Part shown: positions 8,009 to 17,176 of the stretch, piece after piece
How the letters are laid out: every line of letters starts with the position of its first letter
Position numbering within the stretch: position 1 is the first letter of the stretch
Assembly: GCA_963793295.1 (NCBI GenBank)
Contig: CAWBZX010000042.1
Coordinates: 124,001-188,000 of the forward strand
Origin: JAHDHW01 sp963793295
Lineage (GTDB): Bacteria; Bacteroidota; Bacteroidia; Chitinophagales; Saprospiraceae
DNA: 64,000 nucleotides
Reading direction: 5' to 3'
Position numbers and translations under genes: made by a program
Notes under the pieces: model-generated
What the model was told of the DNA's origin: nothing
What the model saw: the letters and a program-made list of their open reading frames with translations, nothing else
Database searches by the model: none

Positions 8009-10603
8009 ATGAAGAAAATATATTTATTCTTCTTTTTTTCATTGATGTTTGGAGCAGTATATGCTCAGGAAAAAACTATTGATGAATTAAAAGAATCCCT
8101 CCAAACATTTAGTCATCAAGCCAAAGTAGACCAACTTAATGAGTTGTCAAGTCGCCTCAGAAACACGGGCTCTTATGATGCAATTACTTATGCTCAAGAG
8201 GCTTATGATCTGGCTGATCAAATTCAATATACACCGGGAAAGGCGAATGCTTGCGATAACCTTGGTTTGGCGTATTTGTCAAGACATGATTATGAACATG
8301 CCATGAAACAGTTTGTCGAAGGTCTAAAAATAAGAAATGAACTGGAAGATCAAAAAGGAATAGCTACCTCGAAAAATAATATTGGCTGGGTATTTTCCCT
8401 TCAGGAAGATATGAATAGCGCCCTGACGAATCTGAACCAGGCACTTGAAATCCGTATTGAAATAGAGGACCTTGAAGGTGCAGCTGAAACCCATGAAAAC
8501 CTGGGATACGTCTATTTGTTTCAAAAAATATACGGCAAAGCACGTGAAGAATATGCTTTAGCTCTTGAATTAAGGCTAGGGCAAAAGCAACTTGAAGAAG
8601 CTGCGAAACTTGCTTCGTATTTAGGTAAGATTGCCAGAGATATGGGCGATCATGAAGGAGCTTTAGCATATTACAACCAATCTTTAAATCTAAATAACGC
8701 TATTGATAAGATTGAAGATATAGCAAATGATTATAACAATATTGCTCTTGTTTACATAGCTCAGGCAAATTCTTCGATTATTGACAAGGAAGAATTTTTA
8801 GAAGAAGCTTATGATGCAAATACAGCCGCATTTGACATTCGAAAGAAGCATGACAACAAATTAGCTTTGGCGGAAACTTATAAAAACTTCGGTTTAATAT
8901 TTTTATCATTAGGAAAAAAAGAAACTGGGATTGAAAACCTTGAGAAAAGTGCAAGTTTGATAAAGGAAATTGGTCCGGAACCTGGAACTCAAAATATTTT
9001 AAAAAGCATTTCAGACATTTATTATGCTAACCAAAATTTTGAGAAAGCTTTTGAATATCAGTTAGAATACGCGAATTATCGTGACGTGATCTTTAATAAC
9101 GAAAAATCAACTGCTTTACTTGAACTAACCACCAAATATCAATCTGAATTTACCGCTGAAAAACAAAAGCGACAGATTGAATTACTCGAAAACGAAAAAG
9201 CAGTTAATACGAAAATTCGTACTTTCCTTTTGGCTTTAGTTGGATTGGGTATATTGCTTGTAATTGTTTTGTTTGCAAGTTACAGGAGCAAGCAAAGAGA
9301 TAATAAATTATTGCTTAATAAAAATGAAGAAATAAATCGCCAAAAATCTGAAATTGATACGAAAAATTTTGAATTAAAAGATAAAAATGACAGCCTTGAC
9401 GATCTTAATCAAAAGTTGGTAAATGAAATGGCAGAGCGAGAATCTATTGAACAATCTTCCTTTGCCAGGGATCGATTTTTAGCTACCATGAGTCACGAAA
9501 TGCGTACACCAATGAATATTATAATTGGTCTTACTCATTTGCTTTTAAGCGAAAAACCTAGAAAAGATCAAATCGAACATTTGCGGACTTTGCAATTCTC
9601 GGCAAATAATCTTGTTGTGTTCATTAATGATATTTTGGATTTTTCAAAAATTGAAGCTGGAAAACTAACGCTGGAAAACAGAGAATTTAATCCAAAAGAA
9701 ACGTTTGAAGAAGTAGTTAATCGAAATGAAAAAGCTGCAAAGGATAAAGGGCTAATTTTAAATTGCAAATTTGATAATAAAATTCCTGATCTACTTTTAG
9801 GAGATAGCGCAAGACTTAATCAAATTTTGACAAATTTAGCGACCAACGCAATTAAGTTCACAGCAAACGGAGCTGTCGAATTGGATATGATGATGTATGA
9901 ATTGAATAATTCTGAAGCTACATTGCTCATTACTGTGCAGGATACTGGCGAGGGAATTGATTCTGAACGCGTTTATGAAATGTTCCATAAATTTTCCGAA
10001 AACAAAGAAGAAGATGTTTTTGAAGGATATGCAAATTCTGGTCTTGGACTAGCCATTACCAAACGATTGATAGATCTTCAAAATGGAAAAATAGAAGTAG
10101 AAAGTGCACCAGGTCAGGGTACTAAATTTACCGTCTTGCTCCCTTATAAAGTTATTAAAAAAACCAGTGGAAGAGCAGAAAGTTCCAAGGACAATAATAC
10201 AAACTCGCATGAAGGTCTAGCAGGCAATCATATATTGCTGGTAGAGGATAATAAAATCAATCAACTTGTGGTTGCCAATATGTTGAAGAAACTTGGAATT
10301 GAGGTTGTCACTGCTGATAATGGATTAGAAGCGCTTGATGAATTTGCAAAACAATATTTTGATTTGGTTTTGATGGATATTCAAATGCCCAAAATGGATG
10401 GATATAGAACTACAGCTGAAATCAGAAAATACTCAGATCCAAGAAAAAGAGACGTCCCAATTATTGCTTTGACCGCTTCAGCCTTTCTAACTGCAAAAGA
10501 AAAAGCTAAACTCTTTGGAATGAATGATCATGTTGGAAAACCTTTTGGTCCTGAAGATTTACTGGAAAAAATAAGCGATTGTTTAGCAGTATATAAATCT
10601 TAG
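8009..10603 (+). CDS. TPR-sensor hybrid histidine kinase with C-terminal receiver
   Basis: An 864-residue inner-membrane signalling protein. A signal peptide (MKKIYLFFFFSLMFGAVYAQ) is followed by a periplasmic region of about six or seven tetratricopeptide repeats (roughly 30-390). One transmembrane helix follows near 401-423, then a coiled coil (~430-480). The HisKA domain has phospho-acceptor H496 in MSHEMRTP; the HATPase_c domain shows NLATNAIKF, DTGEGID and GLGLAI; a C-terminal receiver (~735-860) has phospho-acceptor D790 in LVLMDIQMPKMDG. It lacks a DNA-binding output, so an Hpt protein or separate regulator must relay the signal; none is adjacent. The TPR sensor suggests protein or peptide sensing (inference). 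Followed by a strong terminator. Confidence 0.95.
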   Translation: MKKIYLFFFFSLMFGAVYAQEKTIDELKESLQTFSHQAKVDQLNELSSRLRNTGSYDAITYAQEAYDLADQIQYTPGKANACDNLGLAYLSRHDYEHAMKQFVEGLKIRNELEDQKGIATSKNNIGWVFSLQEDMNSALTNLNQALEIRIEIEDLEGAAETHENLGYVYLFQKIYGKAREEYALALELRLGQKQLEEAAKLASYLGKIARDMGDHEGALAYYNQSLNLNNAIDKIEDIANDYNNIALVYIAQANSSIIDKEEFLEEAYDANTAAFDIRKKHDNKLALAETYKNFGLIFLSLGKKETGIENLEKSASLIKEIGPEPGTQNILKSISDIYYANQNFEKAFEYQLEYANYRDVIFNNEKSTALLELTTKYQSEFTAEKQKRQIELLENEKAVNTKIRTFLLALVGLGILLVIVLFASYRSKQRDNKLLLNKNEEINRQKSEIDTKNFELKDKNDSLDDLNQKLVNEMAERESIEQSSFARDRFLATMSHEMRTPMNIIIGLTHLLLSEKPRKDQIEHLRTLQFSANNLVVFINDILDFSKIEAGKLTLENREFNPKETFEEVVNRNEKAAKDKGLILNCKFDNKIPDLLLGDSARLNQILTNLATNAIKFTANGAVELDMMMYELNNSEATLLITVQDTGEGIDSERVYEMFHKFSENKEEDVFEGYANSGLGLAITKRLIDLQNGKIEVESAPGQGTKFTVLLPYKVIKKTSGRAESSKDNNTNSHEGLAGNHILLVEDNKINQLVVANMLKKLGIEVVTADNGLEALDEFAKQYFDLVLMDIQMPKMDGYRTTAEIRKYSDPRKRDVPIIALTASAFLTAKEKAKLFGMNDHVGKPFGPEDLLEKISDCLAVYKS

Positions 10604-10700
10604 AAAAGCATCGCTTAATTTGGAGTAGTTAAATTTTTGATTGACAGAATTTAATGAACAAATAAGCGTTTGATATCAGAACGTATTAAAGTCTTGATGA

Positions 10701-10740
10701 GATGAGGCTTCCTGAATTTTTCGGGAGCCTCATCTTTTTT
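10701..10740 (+). terminator. Rho-independent terminator after hybrid kinase
   Basis: Stem 10701-10712 (GATGAGGCTTCC) pairs with 10723-10734 (GGGAGCCTCATC) with one G-U wobble, a 10-base loop, then six T (10735-10740). It lies between the kinase and the convergent dapB. Confidence 0.88.
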
Positions 10741-10743
10741 GTA

Positions 10744-11460
10744 CTAAAACCCTAACAAGTCTTTCATTCCAAAGCATCCTTTTTTGTCGATGATCCATTC
10801 TGCTGCTTTGATTGCTCCTTCAGCAAAACCTACCCTTGAATGCGCAGTATGCTTGATTTCAATAGTGTCAATTGGAGACTCATAAAAAATACTGTGAGTC
10901 CCAGGGACTTCATCTATTCGTTTACTAATTATTGACAGTTTATTTTCTTCTGTCGAAGCTTCATTCACCCAGTTATTTTTCCGATCAATATTTGATAATA
11001 TGCTATTTGCCAAAGTAATCGCAGTTCCACTGGGTGCATCTAATTTTTGAGTATGATGAATCTCTTCCATCGAAATTTTATATTCAGCAAAATGATTCAT
11101 CATTTTAGCTAATTGACGATTCATCTCAAATAAAATATTTACACCAACGCTGTAATTGGAAGCATAGAAAAAAGTACCGTTTAGCTCCTTGCAAAGTTTC
11201 TTGATTTCTTCCATTTTATCTAGCCAACCTGTTGTTCCTGAAATCACTGGTGTACCTGATTGCAAACATTTTAAAATATTATTATAAGCAGATTCAGGTC
11301 GACTAAATTCAATTGCTATGTCAATCTTTTGAAGGTTTGGGGTGGTTAGATCACTTGTATTGTGAAAATCAATGACTAACCCGATTTTATGACCTTTGGA
11401 TAAAGCTATTTGCTCAATAGTTTTTCCCATCTTTCCATATCCAATGATTGCTATTTTCAT
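10744..11460 (-). CDS. dapB: 4-hydroxy-tetrahydrodipicolinate reductase
   Basis: A 238-residue NAD(P)H-dependent reductase of the lysine/meso-diaminopimelate pathway. The Rossmann motif is GYGKMGKT near the N terminus. EFSRPESA and SGTTGW line the cofactor site. The C-terminal domain has SNYSVGVNILFEMNR and the catalytic/substrate block EIHHTQKLDAPSGTA (H135, H136, K139). Shorter than the E. coli enzyme (~273) but typical of Bacteroidota DapB. A TACATTTG element on this strand (11480-11487) is 19 bp before the ATG. No other lysine-pathway gene is adjacent. Confidence 0.95.
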   Translation of the reverse strand: MKIAIIGYGKMGKTIEQIALSKGHKIGLVIDFHNTSDLTTPNLQKIDIAIEFSRPESAYNNILKCLQSGTPVISGTTGWLDKMEEIKKLCKELNGTFFYASNYSVGVNILFEMNRQLAKMMNHFAEYKISMEEIHHTQKLDAPSGTAITLANSILSNIDRKNNWVNEASTEENKLSIISKRIDEVPGTHSIFYESPIDTIEIKHTAHSRVGFAEGAIKAAEWIIDKKGCFGMKDLLGF

Positions 11461-11479
11461 GTAGATCTTATTTTTTACT

Positions 11480-11487
11480 CAAATGTA
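11480..11487 (-). promoter_or_regulatory. Candidate -7 promoter element for dapB
   Basis: Minus strand reads TACATTTG, fitting TAnnTTTG, 19 bp before the dapB ATG. A TTG on the same strand at 11503-11505 is a possible but short-spaced -33 element. Confidence 0.4.
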
Positions 11488-11644
11488 CATCGATTAATTT
11501 ATCAAAACTTATTGCTATAGTGAAGATTTTTACTTTTTCATTAGTAACTCAAATTGGATTTATACCCTTTTCATTTAAAGAATTTGCTTATTTTAACAAA
11601 GGAGCGATTTTATTTTGAATGCTCAACTGCAGATGCGCTAAAAT

Positions 11645-11900
11645 TTATTTTTTAATAAAGTGTTTGTGAACAGCAAGCCCAATTGACCGAACAGGAATGG
11701 GTTCATCAAATGTACTGATCTTTTTTTTGTACTTCTATAAAAAAATCCAGCGTCGTCAGATAGGAAAGAAAAGTGATTCCTTTATACATTCCCACAAATC
11801 GCATCAAACAATCGATGGTACCCGATTTATATTTAAAGTTGGAATGGTTAAGTGCTTTGTTTTTATCAAAATGAAAGCAGCGTATCAATTACTTTACTTT
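11645..11900 (-). pseudogene. Decayed C-terminal remnant of an OxyR-like LysR-family regulator
   Basis: The 576-bp gap between dapB and the next gene holds the decayed end of a LysR-type regulator on the minus strand. One frame (11709-11888) reads FDKNKALN, then FKYKSGTIDCLMRFVGMYKG, then ITFLSYLTTLDF. After a one-base shift near 11706-11708 a second frame reads FDEPIPVRSIGLAVHKHF before a stop at 11645-11647. These follow the order expected at the C-terminal effector domain of Bacteroidota OxyR-like proteins, where a Y-x-S-G-S-I-D-T-L block and a P-I-P-V-R-x-I-G-L-V-V-H block occur. The upstream part is interrupted by stops, and no N-terminal DNA-binding domain remains. The family call comes from recalled family sequence, not a search. 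Confidence 0.7.
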
Positions 11901-12057
11901 TTTTATATCAAAATGACCATTGTTCTTTTATGAAAAGAGGCAAGGTTGCAATCTGTTATCCATAATAATTGAGATACTTTGGATCGACAAATTACGTTTC
12001 AAGGGAGGTGAGCTATTCCCGTTTCTTTTCTTATAGTTGCGCATGAACCCAAAGTAT

Positions 12058-12594
12058 ATGAAGCTTCACGCTATCCTTCTATTTTTGTTATTTTATTCTA
12101 TAAAAGGATTTTGCCAGGAACCTACTTCTCGACCTCGAAATGTTTTTTTGGGCAGCTTAAAAATCAATTCGGCTGCACCAGCTGTTTTCTTTTCATATGA
12201 ACGAGTTTTATTAAGAAAGGAGCAAATTGACTTTGGACTTTTTCTATCTGCTAATGCGACTAGATATAAAGAGCATCGTGTGTCGAATTTTATACAGCCC
12301 TACTTTTCTATAGGAATATTGATTTCCGAAATACTTAACGAGAAGAACAGGATAGAAGGGATGGTTGGTGGGGACATTCACCCTTTCAACCCGCTAGCTT
12401 TGTATTTCCATGGGAAGCTTGCTTATACGCATTATATACCTAAACCCAAAATTGGCCTACGAGTATTTATCATGGCAAAAGTAGATACGGATTATCGATT
12501 GTATGTGGAAGACCCTTCTTCGACTCAGAAAAACCAGATTGTTCCAACTCGTTTTTACTGGTGTATTGGATTAGCCTTTGGAAAATACTTTTAA
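12058..12594 (+). CDS. Exported protein of unknown function
   Basis: A 178-residue protein counted from the ATG at 12058, chosen because it gives a compact signal peptide (MKLHAILLFLLFYSIKGFCQ) cleaved before EPTSRP. An in-frame ATG at 12043 and TTG at 12037 would add five or seven residues. The mature part has alternating hydrophobic strands (PAVFFSYERVLL, IDFGLFLSANATRY, FYWCIGLAFGKYF), and the C terminus ends in an aromatic residue. This suggests a small outer-membrane or periplasmic beta-barrel-like protein. I do not recognise the family. Convergent with the cysteine desulfurase gene 17 bp away. Confidence 0.7.
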   Translation: MKLHAILLFLLFYSIKGFCQEPTSRPRNVFLGSLKINSAAPAVFFSYERVLLRKEQIDFGLFLSANATRYKEHRVSNFIQPYFSIGILISEILNEKNRIEGMVGGDIHPFNPLALYFHGKLAYTHYIPKPKIGLRVFIMAKVDTDYRLYVEDPSSTQKNQIVPTRFYWCIGLAFGKYF

Positions 12595-12611
12595 TCTGGA
12601 AATAAAAAATA

Positions 12612-13754
12612 TTAAGCCATTGCTAATTTTTCAGGAATGATGCTTTCTAATTTATCAATTACAAAATCGATTTCCTCTTTGGTATTATGGTGAGAAAAGG
12701 AAAAGCGAATACTTTTTCTCGCAGGATCACCTTTTATCGCTTGAATGACATGAGACCCTTTTTCAGCTCCTGAACTGCAAGCACTGCCTCCGGAAGCGCT
12801 CACTCCAACGATGTCTAAATTGAGCAATAAAAGCTCGGATTTTGGAGATGGAGGAAAAGAAACATTCAGTACTTTACAATGAGAAGTTCCGTTATAGTCG
12901 CCGTTAAATTGGATATCATTAAAAGAAGCGGTGAGCCTTTTAATAAAATATTGCTTCAATTCAAGCGCATGATCTACCCTTTTTTGCATATTATCACAAG
13001 ATTCCTGCAATGCTTTTGCAAGCCCAACGATTCCATAAATGTTTTCTGTTCCACCTCTCATATTTCGTTCCTGTGATCCGCCATCGATAAAAGGTTTCAA
13101 ACTATTATCTCCGTTTATATAAATAAAACCAACGCCTTTAGGGCCGTGAAATTTGTGAGAAGCTCCGGAAAGAAAACTGATATATCCTTTTGAGACATCG
13201 ATTGGAAAATATCCAACTGTTTGAACAGTATCTGTATGAAACAAAGCACCATATTTTTGGCAAAGTTCACCTACTTCATCCAAATTAATCATTGTCCCGA
13301 TTTCATTGTTGGAATGCATCAGCGAAACCAAAGTCTTTTCATTACCTGTAGCAAGAAAACTTTCGAGTTGTTGCAAACTAATTCTTCCTTTTGAATCAAC
13401 ATCTAAATAATCAACGGTTACCATTTTAGGGTCTAAACTCTCGACGGTATGTAAAACACAGTGATGCTCTGTTGGAGAAGTAATTATCCGGGTAACGCCA
13501 AGATCACGCACCGAGCATTTGATTGCCATGTTATTTGATTCGGTTCCGCCTGAGGTGAAAAAAACTTCACCGATAGAAGCATTTATGCAGTTTGCAACTG
13601 TTTTTCGAGCTCCTTCTATTAGAGAACGGGAATTTCTACCTTCGGAATGAATCGAGGATGGATTTCCATAATTTTCAAACAGGACCTTGGTCATTGCTTC
13701 AATTACAGGAGTATCAATTTGCGTAGTAGCGGCGTTATCCAAATAAATCCTCAT
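12612..13754 (-). CDS. Cysteine desulfurase (NifS/IscS-like)
   Basis: A 380-residue fold-type I PLP enzyme that takes sulfur from L-cysteine as an enzyme persulfide for Fe-S clusters and thio-modifications. Visible marks: YLDNAATTQ start, TSGGTESNNMAIK, SPTEHHCVLHT (PLP-stacking His), HTDTVQTVG, the PLP lysine in SGASHKFHGPKGVGF (K201), RGGTEN, and catalytic cysteine C326 in SGGSACSSGA. The short IscS-like active-site loop makes it group I. No iscU or isc regulator is adjacent. A minus-strand TATCTTTG element at 13780-13787 lies 25 bp before the ATG. Confidence 0.94.
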   Translation of the reverse strand: MRIYLDNAATTQIDTPVIEAMTKVLFENYGNPSSIHSEGRNSRSLIEGARKTVANCINASIGEVFFTSGGTESNNMAIKCSVRDLGVTRIITSPTEHHCVLHTVESLDPKMVTVDYLDVDSKGRISLQQLESFLATGNEKTLVSLMHSNNEIGTMINLDEVGELCQKYGALFHTDTVQTVGYFPIDVSKGYISFLSGASHKFHGPKGVGFIYINGDNSLKPFIDGGSQERNMRGGTENIYGIVGLAKALQESCDNMQKRVDHALELKQYFIKRLTASFNDIQFNGDYNGTSHCKVLNVSFPPSPKSELLLLNLDIVGVSASGGSACSSGAEKGSHVIQAIKGDPARKSIRFSFSHHNTKEEIDFVIDKLESIIPEKLAMA

Positions 13755-13779
13755 AGTATTTAATTTATTTTTATTTATG

Positions 13780-13787
13780 CAAAGATA
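13780..13787 (-). promoter_or_regulatory. Candidate promoter for cysteine desulfurase gene
   Basis: Minus strand reads TATCTTTG (TAnnTTTG) in the 43-bp gap before the desulfurase ATG. A TTG on the same strand at 13809-13811 is 21 bp further upstream, a reasonable -33/-7 spacing, which suggests transcription separate from the upstream PLP gene. Confidence 0.45.
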
Positions 13788-13797
13788 AAAAACACAT

Positions 13798-15294
13798 TTA
13801 AGTTAAATCAATTTCAAACCAACCTTTAGTCATTTTATTTTCAATTGATGGATTAGATTCATGAACAAACTCATTGGTACTCATTTGATAGGTGTACTCT
13901 TTTTTCCATTTCTTGTGACATTTGCTCAGTTGACGAATCGAATCTAAAATATAATATAGTTCTTCATTGGTCATTATTGGGTGGATTGAAAGTCTTATCC
14001 AGCCTGGCTTTTGCAGTAAATTTCCAATATTAATCTGATCAGTGATATTCTTGGATTTTTCGTAAGAAACATGCAGTAGATAATGCCCATAGGTGCCAGC
14101 ACAGGAACACCCACCTCTTACCTGGATACCAAAACGGTCATTTAACAGTTTAACACCAAGATTATAGTGTAGATCTTCGATATAAAAAGAAATCACCCCT
14201 AAACGATGGGGAATATTATCTGCCAGAATATGTAAACCCTCAATTTCTGAAAGTCCTCTCCAAAGAATTTGTACCATTTCTTCTTCGCGTTGCAGGATAT
14301 TTTTTATCCCCATCTTCTCTTTTAATTTTATGCTCAGTGCGACACGAATAGTCTGAAGAAAACCGGGAGTTCCGCCATCTTCTCTTGCTTCAATTTGCTC
14401 AAGGTATTTGTGTTCCCCCCAGGGATTTGTCCAATCAACAGTTCCGCCACCCGGATTGTCCGGTACCCGGTTTTTATACAATTTTTGATCAAAAATCAAA
14501 ATACCTGAACTCCCGGGACCACCGAGAAATTTATGTGGAGAAAAATAGATGGCATCCAAATGTTCTTCTTCATTTTTAGGACGCATATTTATTTCAATGT
14601 AGGGAGCGGAGCATGCAAAATCAACAAAACATAGCCCATTATTTTCATGCATCAATTTGGCAACTTCATGATAAGGTGTAAATATACCGGTAACATTTGA
14701 GCAGGAAGTAATTGCTGCAATTTTTACTTGTCGATCTTTGTATTCAAGAAGTAATTCCTGGAGATGCGACAAATCCATCAGGCCCTCGTCATCTGCATTA
14801 ATTATTCGAACATCCGCGATCGTTTCAAGCCAGGAAGTTTGATTGGAATGATGCTCCATGTGGCTGCAAAAAACGATTGGCCTTTCAACGATTTTATCAT
14901 CACAAAATGGCCGGAAACGTTCATGAAGTTTTAATCCTAATATTCGCTGAAATTTATTTACTACTCCGGTCATGCCGGAGTTTGAAGAGATGATAATATC
15001 GGTCTCGAAAGCACCAACATGCTTTTTTATTATTTTCTTGGCTTCTTGGTAAGCATTGGTCATCGAGCTGCCAGTTACTGTTGTTTCGGTGTGCGTATTT
15101 CCAACAAAGGGCCCGATTTGATTTTTTATAAGATCTTCAATCGGACCATATAACCTCCCGCTGGCTGTCCAATCTGCGTAGACAATTGGTTTGCTTCCAT
15201 ACGGCGATTCAAAATATTGATTAATACCAATAACATGTTGTCTGAATTTTGAAAAATATTGTTCAAGTCCGCTTATAGCATGATTTGCAGTCAT
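13798..15294 (-). CDS. Class V aminotransferase-fold PLP enzyme (desulfurase-like)
   Basis: A 498-residue fold-type I PLP enzyme, longer than typical SufS/IscS (~400). The PLP lysine lies in YFSPHKFLGGPGSSGILIF (K255). HMEHHSNQTSW supplies the PLP-stacking histidine, and ITSCSNVTGIF with VDFACSAPY the cofactor pocket. A Cys pair occurs in VRGGCSCAGTYGHYLL (C396, C398), where desulfurases carry the sulfur-acceptor cysteine. The last ~60 residues are an extension I cannot assign. It could be a cysteine desulfurase, a selenocysteine-lyase-like enzyme or another class V lyase; substrate is uncertain. It is 43 bp upstream of the canonical desulfurase gene on the same strand. Confidence 0.85.
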   Translation of the reverse strand: MTANHAISGLEQYFSKFRQHVIGINQYFESPYGSKPIVYADWTASGRLYGPIEDLIKNQIGPFVGNTHTETTVTGSSMTNAYQEAKKIIKKHVGAFETDIIISSNSGMTGVVNKFQRILGLKLHERFRPFCDDKIVERPIVFCSHMEHHSNQTSWLETIADVRIINADDEGLMDLSHLQELLLEYKDRQVKIAAITSCSNVTGIFTPYHEVAKLMHENNGLCFVDFACSAPYIEINMRPKNEEEHLDAIYFSPHKFLGGPGSSGILIFDQKLYKNRVPDNPGGGTVDWTNPWGEHKYLEQIEAREDGGTPGFLQTIRVALSIKLKEKMGIKNILQREEEMVQILWRGLSEIEGLHILADNIPHRLGVISFYIEDLHYNLGVKLLNDRFGIQVRGGCSCAGTYGHYLLHVSYEKSKNITDQINIGNLLQKPGWIRLSIHPIMTNEELYYILDSIRQLSKCHKKWKKEYTYQMSTNEFVHESNPSIENKMTKGWFEIDLT

Positions 15295-15420
15295 TCGATT
15301 AAATATTTGAAAAGCTAAATATTACTATAAAAGTAGCGACTTTCTTAAAAAGAAAGGAAGGGAGGGGATGAAAAGTATAAATTTTGCTAAATATCTTTTT
15401 GTAAAAAGTAATAATATTTT

Positions 15421-16860
15421 TTACAATTCAAGCCAAAGCTCAGAAGAATCCGATGTACCTGCATCTGTTTCTTTTTCCAATTCTTTCAAAATCTCGTTAA
15501 TATCGGCCTTTATTTTATTAGCAAGATTGTTGGCAATAACTTCAGAAGAACTTTCGGAGTAAATCCTAATGATAGGTTCTGTATTTGATTGTCGAAGATG
15601 AATCCAATCTGTATCAAATTCAATCTTTAAACCATCAATGGTATTGATTTTTTTGTTGTTATATTTTTGTCGTAGCTTTTCAAATAATACGTCCAAATTT
15701 ATTTCTGGTGCTAACTGAATTTTGTTTTTCGAAATTGTATATTTTGGATACGTTCTTTTCAAAAACGAAATTGGCTTACCAAACTCTGCAAGATAAGAAA
15801 GCAGCAAAGCAATTCCGACCATTGCATCACGTCCATAATGAAGTTCAGGATAAATGATGCCTCCATTTCCTTCTCCGCCGATTACGGCGTTAATAGCTTT
15901 CATTTTTTCAACGACATTGACTTCGCCGACTGCTGAAGCTTCATACTGAACACCATGTTTTTCACAAATTTCTTTCAAAGCTTTTGTTGAGGAAAGATTT
16001 GAAACGGCAGCTCCCGGTGTTGATTTTAAAATATAATCTGCAACAGCAACCAGGGTATATTCTTCTCCAAACATTTCACCATCTTCAGAAACCAAAGCCA
16101 GGCGGTCCACGTCAGGGTCAACTGCAATTCCGAGGTGAGCTTTATGAAAATTCACCATATCGGCAAGATCCCGAAGGTTTTCCGGAAGGGGTTCCGGATT
16201 GTGAGCAAAATTGCCGTTAAGACTTTCGTTTAACACAATCACCTGGCAACCAAGTTGTTCTAACAAAGGGACCATTGAGATTGCACCAGTTGAATTAATA
16301 CAATCCACAACAACTTTGAAGGATCTGCTTTGGATGCCTTTCTGATCAACAAGTGGTAGTGCAATTATTTTATCTATGTGTTTTTGAATGTAAGTTTTAT
16401 CAATTCTATAAGTACCTAATTTGTCAACACCAGCATATTCTATTGCACCGTTTTCGATATATTGAAGAACTTCCTCACCATCTTGTTTCGAAATAAATTC
16501 TCCTTTGTGATTGAGCAATTTCAGCGCATTCCAGTTTTTAGGATTATGGCTGGCAGTAAGGATGATTCCGGCTCCGGCTTTTTCTTCAGGAACAGCAAGC
16601 TCGACAGTGGGCGTTGTGGAGAGTTCGAGATCGACAACATTTATACCTAAGGAGCGCAAAGTACTCACCACCAGATTATTGACAATTTCGCCAGAAATTC
16701 TGGCATCACGTCCAATTACAATTTTTGGATTATTCGTTTTATTGATCACCCATTGCCCAAAAGCTGCAGTACATTCAACAATATCCTTAGGAGTGAGGTT
16801 TTCACCTGAATGACCACCAATGGTACCTCTTATGCCGGAAATAGATTTAATTAAAGCCAA
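15421..16860 (-). CDS. glmM: Phosphoglucosamine mutase
   Basis: A 479-residue alpha-D-phosphohexomutase that converts glucosamine-6-phosphate to glucosamine-1-phosphate for UDP-GlcNAc, peptidoglycan and LPS. The N-terminal ISGIRGTIGG, the phosphoserine loop GIILTASHNPKNWNALK (S104), metal loop DPDVDRLALV (D248, D250, D252), sugar-binding GGEGNGGIIYP and C-terminal phosphate-binding RQSNTEPIIRIYSE mark all four domains. Bacteroidota GlmM enzymes begin this way. A phosphomannomutase/phosphoglucomutase role cannot be fully excluded by motif alone. A minus-strand TATTTTTG (16992-16999) is a possible promoter. Confidence 0.92.
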   Translation of the reverse strand: MALIKSISGIRGTIGGHSGENLTPKDIVECTAAFGQWVINKTNNPKIVIGRDARISGEIVNNLVVSTLRSLGINVVDLELSTTPTVELAVPEEKAGAGIILTASHNPKNWNALKLLNHKGEFISKQDGEEVLQYIENGAIEYAGVDKLGTYRIDKTYIQKHIDKIIALPLVDQKGIQSRSFKVVVDCINSTGAISMVPLLEQLGCQVIVLNESLNGNFAHNPEPLPENLRDLADMVNFHKAHLGIAVDPDVDRLALVSEDGEMFGEEYTLVAVADYILKSTPGAAVSNLSSTKALKEICEKHGVQYEASAVGEVNVVEKMKAINAVIGGEGNGGIIYPELHYGRDAMVGIALLLSYLAEFGKPISFLKRTYPKYTISKNKIQLAPEINLDVLFEKLRQKYNNKKINTIDGLKIEFDTDWIHLRQSNTEPIIRIYSESSSEVIANNLANKIKADINEILKELEKETDAGTSDSSELWLEL

Positions 16861-17176
16861 GTTGTTTTCTGGTTTTGATTTCTGAAATTAAAATTGAATT
16901 TATAGCTATTGGGAATTTTAATTTTCAATCCAATCAGATGTTATATAAATTTCAAGATATGTGTAATAATTTAGTTGTAGAATCGCGGATGCAAAAATAG
17001 AAAATTCGTACACTTAACCGAATATTTTTTTCCAATTTGAAAAGAAATTAACAAATGAGTTTTTTTCATACTAGGATACGTATATTTGCTATTTAAGTTT
17101 TGAAAACTTTATGAGGGATAAAAAATGATAAAATTTGTTACGCAAAGTTTGTCATAAGTTTTAAAATAGTATTTGA
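16861..17176. other. Divergent intergenic region glmM / PAP2
   Basis: About 316 bp without a credible ORF. It contains candidate promoter elements in both directions: minus-strand TATTTTTG at 16992-16999 facing glmM and plus-strand TATATTTG at 17081-17088 facing the PAP2 gene. Nothing else was recognised. Confidence 0.45.
17081..17088 (+). promoter_or_regulatory. Candidate -7 promoter element for PAP2 gene
   Basis: TATATTTG matches TAnnTTTG, 88 bp before the ATG at 17177. No convincing -33 TTG was seen. Confidence 0.35.

Noticed and set aside
11697..11933. Plus-strand ORF of 78 codons in the dapB-downstream gap
   Set aside because: It overlaps the minus-strand OxyR-like remnant, has no recognisable motif or signal, and its composition fits a shadow frame.
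12001..12013. AAGGGAGGTGAGC as Shine-Dalgarno for the exported protein at 12058
   Set aside because: It lies 30-50 bases from any candidate start, too far for a ribosome binding site, and Bacteroidota rarely depend on such sites.
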